From Panorpa germanica (lineage: Eukaryota > Arthropoda > Insecta > Mecoptera > Panorpidae), in contig OY783205.1 in the NCBI GenBank assembly GCA_963678705.1, forward strand, positions 28,697,034-28,761,033: a stretch of 64,000 nt of DNA, read 5' to 3'. The notes under the pieces were generated by a model. It was given only the letters and a program-made list of their open reading frames with translations. It made no database searches and was not told the origin of the DNA. This document shows, in pieces, positions 1 to 11,179 of the stretch; the stretch's first letter is position 1, and every line of letters starts with the position of its first letter. The position numbers were made by a program, and so were the translations under genes.

Positions 1-214
1 TCGGACCTTTTTACCCAAGATTTTGAAAATGAAAGACTTTTAAAAATATCTACAGTTATTGGATGCCATTAAACAGTTAGAACAACATAGAGTTCCTTGT
101 ATTTAATTGCATTTTTAATTATAACAGACTTTCCGTTTTTAAATTTGTCATTGTCCTGTCCTACCTTGCAGGCTACTCCCATATGGAACCACGATTAGTT
201 CTTATGTTTGTTAA

Positions 215-330
215 CGATGTCCGCGGTTTGAAAGTCCGCGGAGGAGTGTGTGCGGACTCCGGAGTCCGGAGTATCGTACCGCGGTCTCCACCGACTCCAT
301 ATGGTGTATGCGACTGGAAAACAAGTGGAC
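215..330. other. GC-rich island with palindromes
   Basis: A short CpG-rich island in otherwise AT-rich DNA. It contains three CCGCGG sites (near 221, 236 and 289) and a perfect 16-bp palindrome, CGGACTCCGGAGTCCG, at 253-268. The island lies just upstream of an initiator-like TCAGTC and 4 kb upstream of the tetraspanin coding exons, so it may be promoter DNA for that gene. That link is inference; no coding exon was recognised here. Confidence 0.45.
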
Positions 331-372
331 AGTGAATAAAGTTGGAAGTGGTGGCTGCACTGGATGTGGAAT

Positions 373-398
373 TCAGTCTTTGAGAATCGTTACTCGAA
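373..398 (+). promoter_or_regulatory. Candidate start site and 5' UTR exon of the tetraspanin gene
   Basis: TCAGTC at 373-378 matches the arthropod initiator consensus TCAKTY. It is followed at 399 by a good 5' splice site (GAA|GTAAGA). The first tetraspanin coding exon begins at a splice acceptor (4286/4287) with 18 nt before its ATG, so an upstream non-coding exon must exist. This spot is one candidate. No TATA box is seen. Confidence 0.25.
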
Positions 399-925
399 GT
401 AAGATGAGTTAACAACTGAGATAGACGCCACGCATTACCTAGAGAACATAATTACAACGAACACGACTACAGCAATAAAGAAAGTGAAATTATTTAAATT
501 GAAAATAGTGATTAGACAACTTTCTATAAATAAGTGTTAATACATTTTTGTTTAATTCATAATTTACCGGATAAAGAATAGAAATTTCTTTTGTTGAAAT
601 ATTATTTACATTGTGTGCGAAGCGGGCGGTAGTGTCGTCATTTTTACAACAGGTATTTATAAGTACGGCTTATTCATTAATATTACAAACAAATGTAACT
701 GCCGCTTTTTTTATTACAATTCTGAAAATACATCTTTTTACCTATTAAAAACGAAGCTTTACGTAATATTTAGTTATAAATGTACTACTTGTATAATCAT
801 ATATAAAGTATAATTCTTACTGGTACAATTATTATGATTCATTTACTCAATGAAAATGACTAACATCAAGGAGAATGCAAATGCATAATGTTGTTGAATT
901 AGTCTTACGTTTTGTGTTATTGGGC

Positions 926-942
926 AGAGAGAGAGAGAGAGA
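926..942 (+). repeat. (GA)8 microsatellite
   Basis: A run of eight AG/GA dinucleotides. In insects such runs can bind GAGA-type factors; here it lies about 550 bp downstream of the candidate tetraspanin start site. The function is inferred only. Confidence 0.8.
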
Positions 943-1788
943 ATGCAGGTAACATGGATGCAATCGCAAAAATAATAATAATGCAAATTTACAATGTAAC
1001 AAAGATACATTCCACGTCACGTAAACACTAGGAAAAAATATTGAAAAGATTTGTTGTTAAAAAATGTTGCGTATTTGGTAAAATCGGTTATGCAACAAGT
1101 AATTTTTGTTATTTTAGTTTATTTCACTTTTTATGACTGCATTCTTATGTCTACATATAGATTCAAGAAATAATTTTGAATGTATTAAATGCTCTTTGGG
1201 TTTTTCATCGAGGGAGTAGGTAAACAAATTTATGTTGAGGTAATACAGTTAATTATCAATGGGTTAGCGTAGAAATAAACGTATCAAAATTAATTGAAAT
1301 ATACAGCCTAGAAAGTACACAACTTGGTATTGTTGTTCAGATCATATCTTCTCTTGGCAAGGTCATAAATGATTATTATTATTTTTTATGGTAATATAAC
1401 TCAAACACGATGTTAATTGTTTGTTTACCTGAACAATGTGACCGACACACGGTAGCAAGTCATTCATTAACAATATGTTATTTATCGACTTAGAATATTT
1501 GTAACAATTTATTTAACTATTTTATGTGTTAATTATTATTTATCAATTGTTTTGAAAATATTCAAGGTATTTTCTTGTTGTTTAATGAACAAGGAGTTCA
1601 TTCAATACAGGTAATAAATGTTTCTGTTTTGAATATTGTCATAAAATTATAAACCGCACCTTTAAAGGTACTAAGTGGTCTAAAACAAATAAAATAAAAT
1701 AACGTTAAAAATAGAAAACAACCCAATCCATTGGTTCTGTTATTAATTTCAAAAATTTGATTCAGTTTTGAGTTGACATAATAACTGT

Positions 1789-1942
1789 TATGTGTATTTA
1801 AGGTTGATTTAACATGAGTGTTTAAAGTTAACGTTTTAAGACTTCTTTTTGAAAAATAAATCTCTTTTAAAATAGCTATAAAAAATACCTTTTCAAATTA
1901 AATATTACGTGAATGTAAGCTAGCATATATGTTTTGCGTTTA
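1789..1942 (+). repeat. Degenerate MITE-like repeat (TGTTTTGC family), copy 1
   Basis: It shares its start (GTGTATTTAAGGTT) and its end (ATATTACGTGAATGTAA, then TGTTTTGCG) with stretches at 7381-7645, 8095-8300 and, inverted, 48560-48830. In the best copies the ends look like GCAAAACA / TGTTTTGC inverted repeats. Divergence is high, so these are old non-autonomous copies. I see no coding capacity. Confidence 0.45.
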
Positions 1943-4304
1943 GTGGTAATATTCACTTACATGACTCTTACTCCCTTCGCAACAGAAATGTACAGGTGTT
2001 CCAAAACAAAAACATTGCTTGTTGCTAGAAGGGTGACTACCTTCGACAGGGGTAGAATGACAATTGTACAGATAGTAATTAAGTGCGTCCCCTTAACAAC
2101 CAATATATGAATGTTGTCGCTGAATTATAGATTTCTATCTATTTTAGAAATTTGTTTCATGTACAGAGCGGGATTGAAACTGCATTTTTATTTATTATTA
2201 TCTTCACTCTAACTCTACGTTCGCTATATCTTTATCTCGAGCCCTATGTAAATGTTATGTAATAGATGGCAATTTACTATTTATGTATGGCTTGGAGCTA
2301 TTACGGATATTTTGGCAATGCCACCAAATAAATTGAATCTGATGTGAATCTCATGAAATTATGTTCTACATTGCGTGCTTGATAATTAACCTTCGAATGT
2401 TAGGACATCACTACCATTTGTGCCTCATCATTTTAAGTGCGCAATTCGCATAATTTATTCCCGTATACAATGTGAGGTCGAGTTACGAGTACTTATTATT
2501 TAGTAGGAGGCTTTCATTTCAACGTTGGTCACATAGTGTAATTACACAAATATCAAACAGAAATGGTCAACGAGGTTAATCGTTAATGATACAATCGAAA
2601 TACATGGATGGCATCAGTAGCAAGTTAAACCGAAAATCGTAAACTTTAATCGTCGCTTCTCTCATATTTTCTATTCATAAATAATATATTACTGCTTTAT
2701 GTTATGTACATTACTAGCAGTAATTCAAGTACTTAGTCATTGAAACCCTCGTAAGCATTGTATTGTGAATTCCTTAAGAGAAAGTGGATTTCAAAGCACG
2801 TGTTTAATATTCCGAACTTATGATATTTCTTATTCAATTTTTGTTATTTCCTTATCCTTTTGAAGCATGCTCGTATTTAATAATGCTGTACACACTAGCA
2901 TTACATTTACGTAACTTTTATAATATTCTGTGCTTATCTACACTCTCAAAAAAAAACTGTATAAATTTTAGAACAGTTCTAAAGCATATTTTATAACCAG
3001 GTATTAAAAAAAATTCAGATCCCAGAATATTAATTTTCAGAACATCAGTGCATTTTCAAAGAATTCTAAAAAAAAAATTAATAATCAGTTCTTAATTTTA
3101 ATACGCATTTGTCTATTAAATTTGTATTAAAATTAGGAATATTTTTAACAATGTACGCTTGCATTGCCAGATATTATTTTTCAATGAGAAATTGCGATAC
3201 GAATCTCTCTTAGTCAGTGTCATATTGAACGGCAAGCGCGCTCCTGTCACAATGGGCCGTTATATCTCCCTCTCCTTTATATAGATAAAGACGTAGTTTA
3301 TGCATTATTAGATGCGTTCTTAGTAAAAAATTAATTCTATGTTTCAACATGGATTAATGACAAATGATCTTTTGGTGTACACGCAGCTTTAGGACTAAGT
3401 ACAGTGAGCAATCTTCCATCAACTTTGTTAACTGGTTTTATTCTTGTTCAACATAATATTAGTGAAAGTTTTATATCTTTCGGAGTTTGAAATGCCCATG
3501 CGTTATGGACAAATCTTTAGTTTGTTGCTCTGCAAACTGCAGCTATAAAACTATATATTGTTTGTTGGTGGTAAGATTACCTTCTACCACTTCTCTAATA
3601 TGTACGACATTAATAACTTGTTTACTAACAAATGAAAATATCACTGCGATATTAATTGCTTTCCAAGCCGAGATCCCAGTTGTACTTTTGTTGAAATAAT
3701 TACCAGTGGCGGATTAGTCAAGGCACCGATCCGGGTTCCACTTTGCTGTCCCAGTGAGTGGATTCGTAATATTGGAATAATGATGGGATACCAATAAAAT
3801 TGTTTTAAGTCTTTGTACCCAATGCGTCACTGCTAATTTTGTACGAGTAGTGTTTCATGAAACAATGCTGGTTGCGTACAACTGGGTCAAGGCGGTCTCT
3901 CCACATTCGAAAGACTATGTGTACAACTCTAGCATTGCAGAGGTGCTTAACAAGTCCAATCATTTTTAACATTAATCTGATATGGTTTTTATTTAATAAT
4001 ACTAATCACTATTACTATTTATAATGTCGTCATTAGTTTATATTCTAATGCAAAGTCGCATTGACACACGGGTTAAACGAACCAACAGTTCTGATATTTA
4101 AAGTGGTAACAACACAATTGTGTATTTATGTTGTGTTCTCAACCTTGTGCAACTAGTAAACAAGAGCACCTTGATATTTAATGAACAGAATTGTTTATAA
4201 TTAATTGCGATTTTGAGTATTTGTTGTTTAATTATAGTGATGTATATTAATTATTAATGTTTTGTTTAATTAATTTGTTTTTGCAGACAAAACCGGACTT
4301 CGTC

Positions 4305-5464
4305 ATGGGTTTTGGCCAAGAGATGGACGGCTGTGGCCAATTTATGAAGTACAGCATGTTTATTTCTAATTTCATTATTTTTGTAAGTATACATAATTTA
4401 TGTTTTAATTAAGTCTGCAACTAGAACGTTTGAAACTTTGCTAATAAAGTACTTCATTTAATTTCAGATAGGCGGCGCTGTAGTCTTCGGGCTGGGCGTA
4501 TGGACTCTGGTAGACAAATCATTTATAAACGAGCTTCTGAGCACAAATTTGTTCCTCGGAGCAGTTTACGTGCTAATTGTTACAGGTGCTCTTGTCTGTG
4601 TAATTGCATTCTTTGGCTGCTTGGGATCAGTGAAAGAAGTTAAATGCATGCTTCTAACAGTAAGTAACAGTAAGCTTCTAACAGTAATTTTATTCATATA
4701 AAAATTTATTTTTTGTTTCCAGTATTTCATCGTTGTGTTTTTGATATTTGTGACCATGCTGGTTGGTGGGATTCTCGGATACGTCTTCCGTGAGAAAGTG
4801 TCTGAAACGATGGAACAAGAAATGCAGTCATCTCTCCGTCTTTACGGAAACAAACGAGAAGTCACATTAGCATGGGATACAACTCAAGAAACTTTGAAAT
4901 GTTGCGGGGTAAGAAGCTACCGGGACTGGATCAACCATATTCCTAAATCCTGCTGCAAAGATGGACCTGGAGGATCGGTAAATACCCCAACTTAAATCCT
5001 TACAGAGAGACTATTCGATTGTATTTGTGAAATGAGAGATGATAATTTATCGGATATTTTTCAGAAATTACCTTGCCAGGAATCTCCGACCTCGACCACA
5101 ATTTATACTCCAGGGTGTCTCAATATTACAACAACTTTTGTGAAACAACATGCTGCAGTTATAGGTGGTGCAGGAATTGCTGTTGCGTGCCTCATGGTAA
5201 TTATTTATGTGTTCTTCATGTTTAGGCAGAATCTAGATACAGATTCACATTTATGTAAGAAAGTAGCTAGATTCATTTTTTCTCGTAACAAAGAAAGAGG
5301 TGACATACATAAAAAGGAAGAGAGTAGAAATCGAACATGACTGCGATTTATTTTCTTTGCATTTTAACTTATTTTATTCCACACCTTATAAACTTTATTT
5401 ATGTAATTTCTTTCAGATATTTGGAATGATCTTCTCCTGTGGACTCTTTAAAATGATAGAATAA
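4305..5464 (+). CDS. Tetraspanin, CD151/CD9-like, five coding exons
   Basis: A four-pass membrane protein that organises receptor and integrin microdomains at the cell surface (family knowledge). Exons are 4305-4382, 4468-4659, 4723-4977, 5065-5196 and 5417-5464, all GT-AG and all in phase 0, giving 234 residues. The N-terminus (MGFGQEMDGCGQFMKYSMF) with juxtamembrane Cys, TM1 and TM2 are typical. The large extracellular loop carries the CCG signature (TLKCCGVRSYRDW), then PKSCC, PC and GC, so six loop cysteines. TM4 ends in GMIFSCGLFKMIE. The stop codon overlaps an AATAAA. An in-frame read-through of the last intron (from 5197) would replace the end of TM4 with a different tail ending at 5340. 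It is the only gene in the first 11 kb. I am sure of the family, less sure of the subfamily. Confidence 0.92.
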
Positions 5465-6449
5465 AGATTACTGTTTTATCCCATGATTTCATTTCATCAA
5501 TAATAATAACATGTTTTATAATTAGGTATTTCTAATAGTTATGAACAAAAGTACGTGCCTTCTGTAATTTAAAAAGAACATTTTTGTCACCAGTTTTTGA
5601 TTGTTAATATTACATTATTTGTGGTATTGCAATTGTTAATTACATATCAAAATGAAATACTTCACAACATCTAATATTTACTTAAAACTTATGTCTAAAT
5701 GTATCTGCTACATAATGTTACGTTCGCGTTTAAGGATCACATTATTTTTATTAGGGTGGCATAAACGTTTATTTGTGATAAAACATTAATAAGTGAAATC
5801 AATATATTTTATAAATAATTAATCATAAAGTTCATTTTTTTCATGTATATGTAGTACTTAACATTCCTTAAAATAGTTACGTAAAAATTAGATATAACTT
5901 TATAATCATGTATTTTTTAATTTAAGATAATATCATATTATTAAATTATTATGAATATAAATACATTTTATCTATTACTTATTAAACTATTCATGTATTT
6001 GATTTATCATATATACATACATTGTTTCTCTCAGATTATTTATATAAAGATTTATTCACTTTTTTATAGAATTATGTAATTCTCATAAACGCACGTTGTA
6101 AAAGTATTTGTGAAATTTTTTTTTAAATAGTTCATAACTCGGATAACGATGTTTATTACTTAAACATCGGATTAGCCCATTTCTTCTCGAGAACTTATGT
6201 TTAGATTTTTCGGTAAATGACAACTTGCAAGATTTTTATGTTGGAGCTACAGATCGACGCATTCTGAAGAAAAAACTGTCTAAAGAAAGTCTTCTCTCCA
6301 ATCTTAACGGTTCTGGTTTATAGTTGTATGTTTGCAATAACAGTTGATAATAGTAAATTTGAGAAAAATACGTTTTAAGTTTAAACGCTTCTCGCTATAT
6401 CGCTTTAGAAAACAATCATGCCTTTATTAGGGTTGTGTAGCCCCCTTAA

Positions 6450-6700
6450 ACATTGTAGTACTTAACGAAACACCGTGCAAGCGCCAATTGCGCGGTAAAG
6501 TTATTTTGAAAGCACTTTCTAGCGCTGGCGTCCCTTTGCGTCTCTCTACCCTTGTAAGCGTCCCTGTCACCCGCTAAGAGCCCTCGAGCGCGAAGCCACC
6601 TAGCGGCAAAAGTACCTACGTTAACCACACAAGCCGCTCCACTCCCGTCTGCTCCCGTCAGTGTTTGTGGAGTTTTGCTGCTCGTAGATTGCAGCTGGTT
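6450..6700 (+). promoter_or_regulatory. GC-rich island, candidate neurotactin promoter
   Basis: The stretch at about 6470-6700 is far richer in G+C and CpG than its surroundings. It contains an initiator-like TCAGT (6659-6663). The next gene on this strand is neurotactin, whose first coding exon starts at an acceptor at 11174/11175, so an upstream UTR exon is expected. Assignment to that gene is inference. There is no convincing ORF in the island. Confidence 0.3.
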
Positions 6701-7380
6701 CAACGGACATTTTGCTCTTAATATACACACAAATAGTATTTTTTTAAATATACATGCCTGTAGTTTTTTTATATTCGTAAGTGATATTTATAAAAATATA
6801 GAAGTACGGATAATACATTACTTAAACAGGTATGTTGTTTTACACTTATCATTCATTAAATTTTAGAAGTAAACCTATTTTACATTTACGCTTTCTATTG
6901 TTTGGCGAATTCTAAACAACTAAGCTATATAATGTCTGAATTAAATGAGCATTTTATAAAAATTCTTATTAGTTTTATTATCCAGATCCTATTTAAAAAT
7001 ATAGCTAATATGAATTCTTTTTAGTCAAAAATATTTGAAGTATAATCAAATTATAGGTGCACTCTAATGCTGCGTTCTAATTATTTTGGACGTTTACACG
7101 AATTTAAAAATAATTTTTGTCGTACTGATGTTATTGATTTTGAAACTGCGTTGTTCTTGAATGGACCACGTCTCTTGCTTCCCTAACAATCGTCTGCCGT
7201 GTTTTTTGTGTTGACGAGTTTCAAAAACAAAAAACCTTTCTCAAATGTTGCACCTGCCCCTTTTGCCATTGTATATATGTATGTAGTTCTTAACATTGTC
7301 AAAATATTTATTTACCATTATTAAGAATACTATTTATGTGAGGTTTCAATTACTTTGACATTTTCACTAATTGTTGTATA

Positions 7381-7645
7381 TTAATTTGACGCAAAATACA
7401 ACTATGTGTATTTAAGGTTTATCTAGCATAACAAAAGTTAACTAATTCATAAACAATAATGTGGCCTACCTGTTCACCCATTAATATAATCATAAAACCT
7501 CTTTTATGGATTAAAGAATTTAAAAAACATCCTTTTCAGGGTTTAAGTAATTTAGAATAGCGATAACATAAGACCCTTTTAAATTTAATATTATTACGTT
7601 TTGTTTTAGTAAAATATTACATGAATGTAATGTTTTGTGTTTAAC
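7381..7645 (+). repeat. Degenerate MITE-like repeat (TGTTTTGC family), copy 2
   Basis: It starts with GCAAAATACA and GTGTATTTAAGGTTTAT followed by CATAACAAAAGTTA. It ends with TAGTAAAATATTACATGAATG followed by TAATGTTTTGTG. Both end blocks recur, inverted, at 48560-48830. It is non-coding. Confidence 0.5.
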
Positions 7646-8094
7646 GGATATTTTATGAATAATTATAAATTGTGTAATCTGTAATTATGGAAAAAAATCT
7701 CAATTATTTTCAAAATTTTATACATTATGTTTAGCAAAATTTAAACATACGGGTCAATTATCTCATACAAAATATGTATACTGCCGGAACACAATTCAGC
7801 TTTCATGAGACAAAGAATATATAAAATAACAATTTTTTTTATTGTATTGTATAGCTTACCAACATAATTCCCACATTCTATTGTTCTACTAACTTCCGGT
7901 AAAACGAATATTTTTGCTTTATCTTAACCAGATTATTTGTTATAAATAATTTATAAATTTTAGGTTAAACAATGAAATATTTATACTTCTACAGCCTTAC
8001 GCCCTATGCCGTTTTAAATTTGCGTTAAAAGTAGAATAATAATATGTTTTTATAAGTAACTGTTGCCGGCTTTTCTATACTAGATATAAATTAA

Positions 8095-8300
8095 TATAAA
8101 AGTTGTTAAAAATAACCTGTTGCGTAAATAATTTTACCTAATAAACAACGTTTTGTGACCTATTTATTTTGCGCCTAAGCATACACATAATACTTCTTAA
8201 AAATAACTTTTCAAAGATTATAAAATCCTAAGAAATCGTTTTCAGGATTAAAACCTTTTAGGAGAGCTATAGAATAATACATTACATTCATGTTTTGCGG
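8095..8300 (+). repeat. Degenerate MITE-like repeat (TGTTTTGC family), copy 3
   Basis: It shares an internal block (CCTAATAAACAACGTTTTGTG followed by ACCTA) with the inverted copy at 48.6-48.8 kb, and it ends in ATTCATGTTTTGCG. The 5' end is eroded. Confidence 0.4.
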
Positions 8301-9689
8301 AATAATCATTATCGCGTTAACTATCTCAAAAGAATATTAATGACGGCATTATAGAAAAATAAAGTGAAATATTCTTAATTGCAATTAATGCAACTTTAAT
8401 CTAAAAAAATTGACACATCGGTGCAACATCACAGGCATAATATTACTGAATAACGAATAATACTGAATTACTGAATAATATTACTTTAACTGAAATGTTT
8501 TTTTTTGAATTGAATTGAAGTAATGAAAAACGTGACTCTACACGCTTAATGTTCTTAAGCAGTTGTTGACACGAAGCACGAAGTATGATTCATACCATTG
8601 GATGCAGCCCAGCATCCAGTGTTGGTACCTCGCCCCACTGCACCCTCATCTTTTATCCCTGTATCTCCAGCTATAGTTCCAGTGGACCAGCGAGATGCAG
8701 TCTCAAGTGTCGGAATTTGTCGGTACTCCCTAATACTCGGGTTTTATCGTTAGTTAATCCTGTTCATGAATTTATTCAGTTATTATAATTTCTTCAATCC
8801 TCAGTTAATTTCAGTTAAGCCATAACTGAAAGTTCTAATTCCAATTCTAGTTTTTTCATAGACCAACCACAGTTAACTAACGTAATTTTGCTTGCTACAG
8901 TTATGTTTGACTAGAAAAAAAATTAACAAAACTACAGGTTAAATTCAACATAGGTTTATAATAATCTTCAGTTATTGATAATTGAAAAGTTGTCAATGTA
9001 GTTTAAAGTTATAAAAATTGATGTTGAATGGAAATGATATTTTCTAAAATGTGTTACTTAATAACTTCATTGATTTCAAGAGCTTTGTCAGTAAAGGAAG
9101 TAGGATCCCTCTATACAATAACATGCGTCTTTAAATAATGAAAATGCATCCGTATCTTCAATCTAAAAAATCTGTTCAGATGATACAGCGTGCATTGGTT
9201 TGTTAGTGTCACCGTAAATTATAATTTAATGCTTATCCAGTCTGTTAAACACATTTAACGCATATTAAACAAAAATTGGACACATTACAAGAATTTTATA
9301 AGACTACTAAAAAAATTATTTGAAACCTATCATGTCTATTGTTAAAATTTTGAGTTCGGCGCTTTTTATTTTTTTTAAATTCCATTTTTTTTTTAGCATA
9401 CTTTCATTTTAGCTCAGAACACATTGGTGGTTTTTTAATTAGTAGCAGAATAGATCTGCAAATTTATATTACGATATAGGCCATCGATTAATTTAACCGA
9501 TGTAAACAAAGTGCAAGTATTGACCTATTGTAGGTTGTTACTATAATAGGGTAATCTACATTCTCAGACGACGTTCCATAAAACATTTCACATAGAAATC
9601 TAATTAAAAGAATCCATAGTTATGCAAAAGGTCAACATAAATAGCATTATATTACACCTAGTTTATTAACGTAGTTAGAACTTCCAGTG

Positions 9690-9782
9690 TGGCTCTAGAA
9701 CTGGTCGTAAAAACTCTCCATGCCACTTTCTTAGACTAGCGCCACACTGCCATTATTTTTGTGCAGCCTTAGTCTAAGAAAG
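9690..9782. repeat. Two overlapping inverted repeats
   Basis: A perfect 13-bp inverted repeat, CTTTCTTAGACTA at 9726-9738 and its complement TAGTCTAAGAAAG at 9770-9782, has a 31-nt loop. A second, 11/12 inverted repeat pairs AGTGTGGCTCTA (about 9690-9701) with TAGCGCCACACT (about 9736-9747). The two stems overlap, so as RNA they would be mutually exclusive. No repeat family or RNA gene was recognised. Confidence 0.6.
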
Positions 9783-11179
9783 AGGCGTCTAAAGCATTTC
9801 TTTGACATACGTACATCAATTTTATGTTAGTAAAAATTGAAGACTGGTGTAATACATGTACATAATAAAATGATAATGTTATTAATAATATTCTACTGAT
9901 AAGGCTTATTTTATAGTTAATATACTATAAATATTTCTATTTCTTTGATCGATACAATTTACGCACAACCCCTATTCATCACATCATGACGGCTATGGAA
10001 ATTCAATTGATTCATATCGCGTGATATCACCAGTCGTCGACTTTCTTATTAACCCTTTAACAATTACTAAAATAACATTTCATTCACATTTAAAACCCTA
10101 CACAAATTTTGCGCCAATGTTCAATTCTAAGGGAAGGGTATATAATTTTAGATCGATTTTGTCTGGATTTCTACTCTATTCTACGCACTCTGTTTCTTCC
10201 CCTCGTGTCGAGTACATACGAGCATGTCCATCCCTTCCCAGCAGTTGTGCACTGGCAGGATAATATGCATCCCTTTGTGACGGTCGGAGGGGATACTACG
10301 ACGTTACTCATTGTTACAAATGATTTGGCTTTGAACATGAACCCCTAGTTATTTCGCAATGCAGTCTACAACCGACGTATAATGGTTTTTTGCATTCACA
10401 ATTGGTCATTCTTTGTGTGCTACTATAATTTTAGTTTAAGTTATGGGATATTAAAAACAATTTATGTTTTTTAAATATAAAATTTGAATTTCTTTGTTAC
10501 CGCCTCATTTTTAACTACCTTCTTACGTCATCTGGACAAGTTTATATGCAATAAAAATAAAGTCTCTGTTGTATAAAAGAGATGGATTTCATCCCTTCAA
10601 TGATTGAAGAAACCAGACGTTTTTAGTTGTTAATATCTCATATAATATTGCGATTTGTAAAAAAATAACTTTATACCTAATAATCAATGAAGTACAGCTT
10701 TGAATACTTTTTTTTTATGGACTTGGTTCACAAGATAAAAGTGCGGGGCATTATATATAATATACCAATTTCACATATATTTTACTAGCAGAACCATTAC
10801 AGATTTTCTTGCTCCATTTTAACAACCACCTGGGGAAGAAACAGATGTGCTCTTTTCAAATTCTTTGTTTCCTGCACTGTATGATTTTTAAAAGACTTAT
10901 TTCAAACGACCCTTACGTACAGTCAAACCAATAATTTTTGTTTTGTGAATGTATATTAAATATCTAATACATTAATGTGATTTCATAAAAGAATTACACA
11001 CAAAATGTAAATATTACATTATAGAAAATACGTTAATTTTATGTAACATACATTATTTCACAATTTTAATAAATTAGTACTAAAGTTTAATAGTGAATGG
11101 TCATAGATAAAGAAAGTCTAGCGTTTTATTTAACATTTATGATAAATAAATATATGTATTTTCATTAATTTTAGATATA

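Larger units (their letters stand above)
399..4286. other. Gene-free stretch, probable first intron of the tetraspanin gene
   Basis: AT-rich DNA with no supported coding exon. It holds a (GA)8 microsatellite at 926-942 and a degenerate repeat copy at about 1789-1942, listed separately. A reading frame at 3487-3699 has no recognisable protein character. If the start near 373 is right, this is a single 3.9-kb 5' UTR intron. Confidence 0.4.
5465..11174. other. Gene-free stretch upstream of neurotactin
   Basis: 5.7 kb of AT-rich DNA without a supportable coding exon. It contains a GC-rich island (6450-6700), two degenerate repeat copies (7381-7645 and 8095-8300), a small hairpin TGGATGC-loop-GCATCCA near 8602-8622, and an overlapping pair of inverted repeats at 9690-9782. 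Because the first coding exon of neurotactin begins at a splice acceptor, much of this is probably its 5' UTR intron and promoter. Confidence 0.5.
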
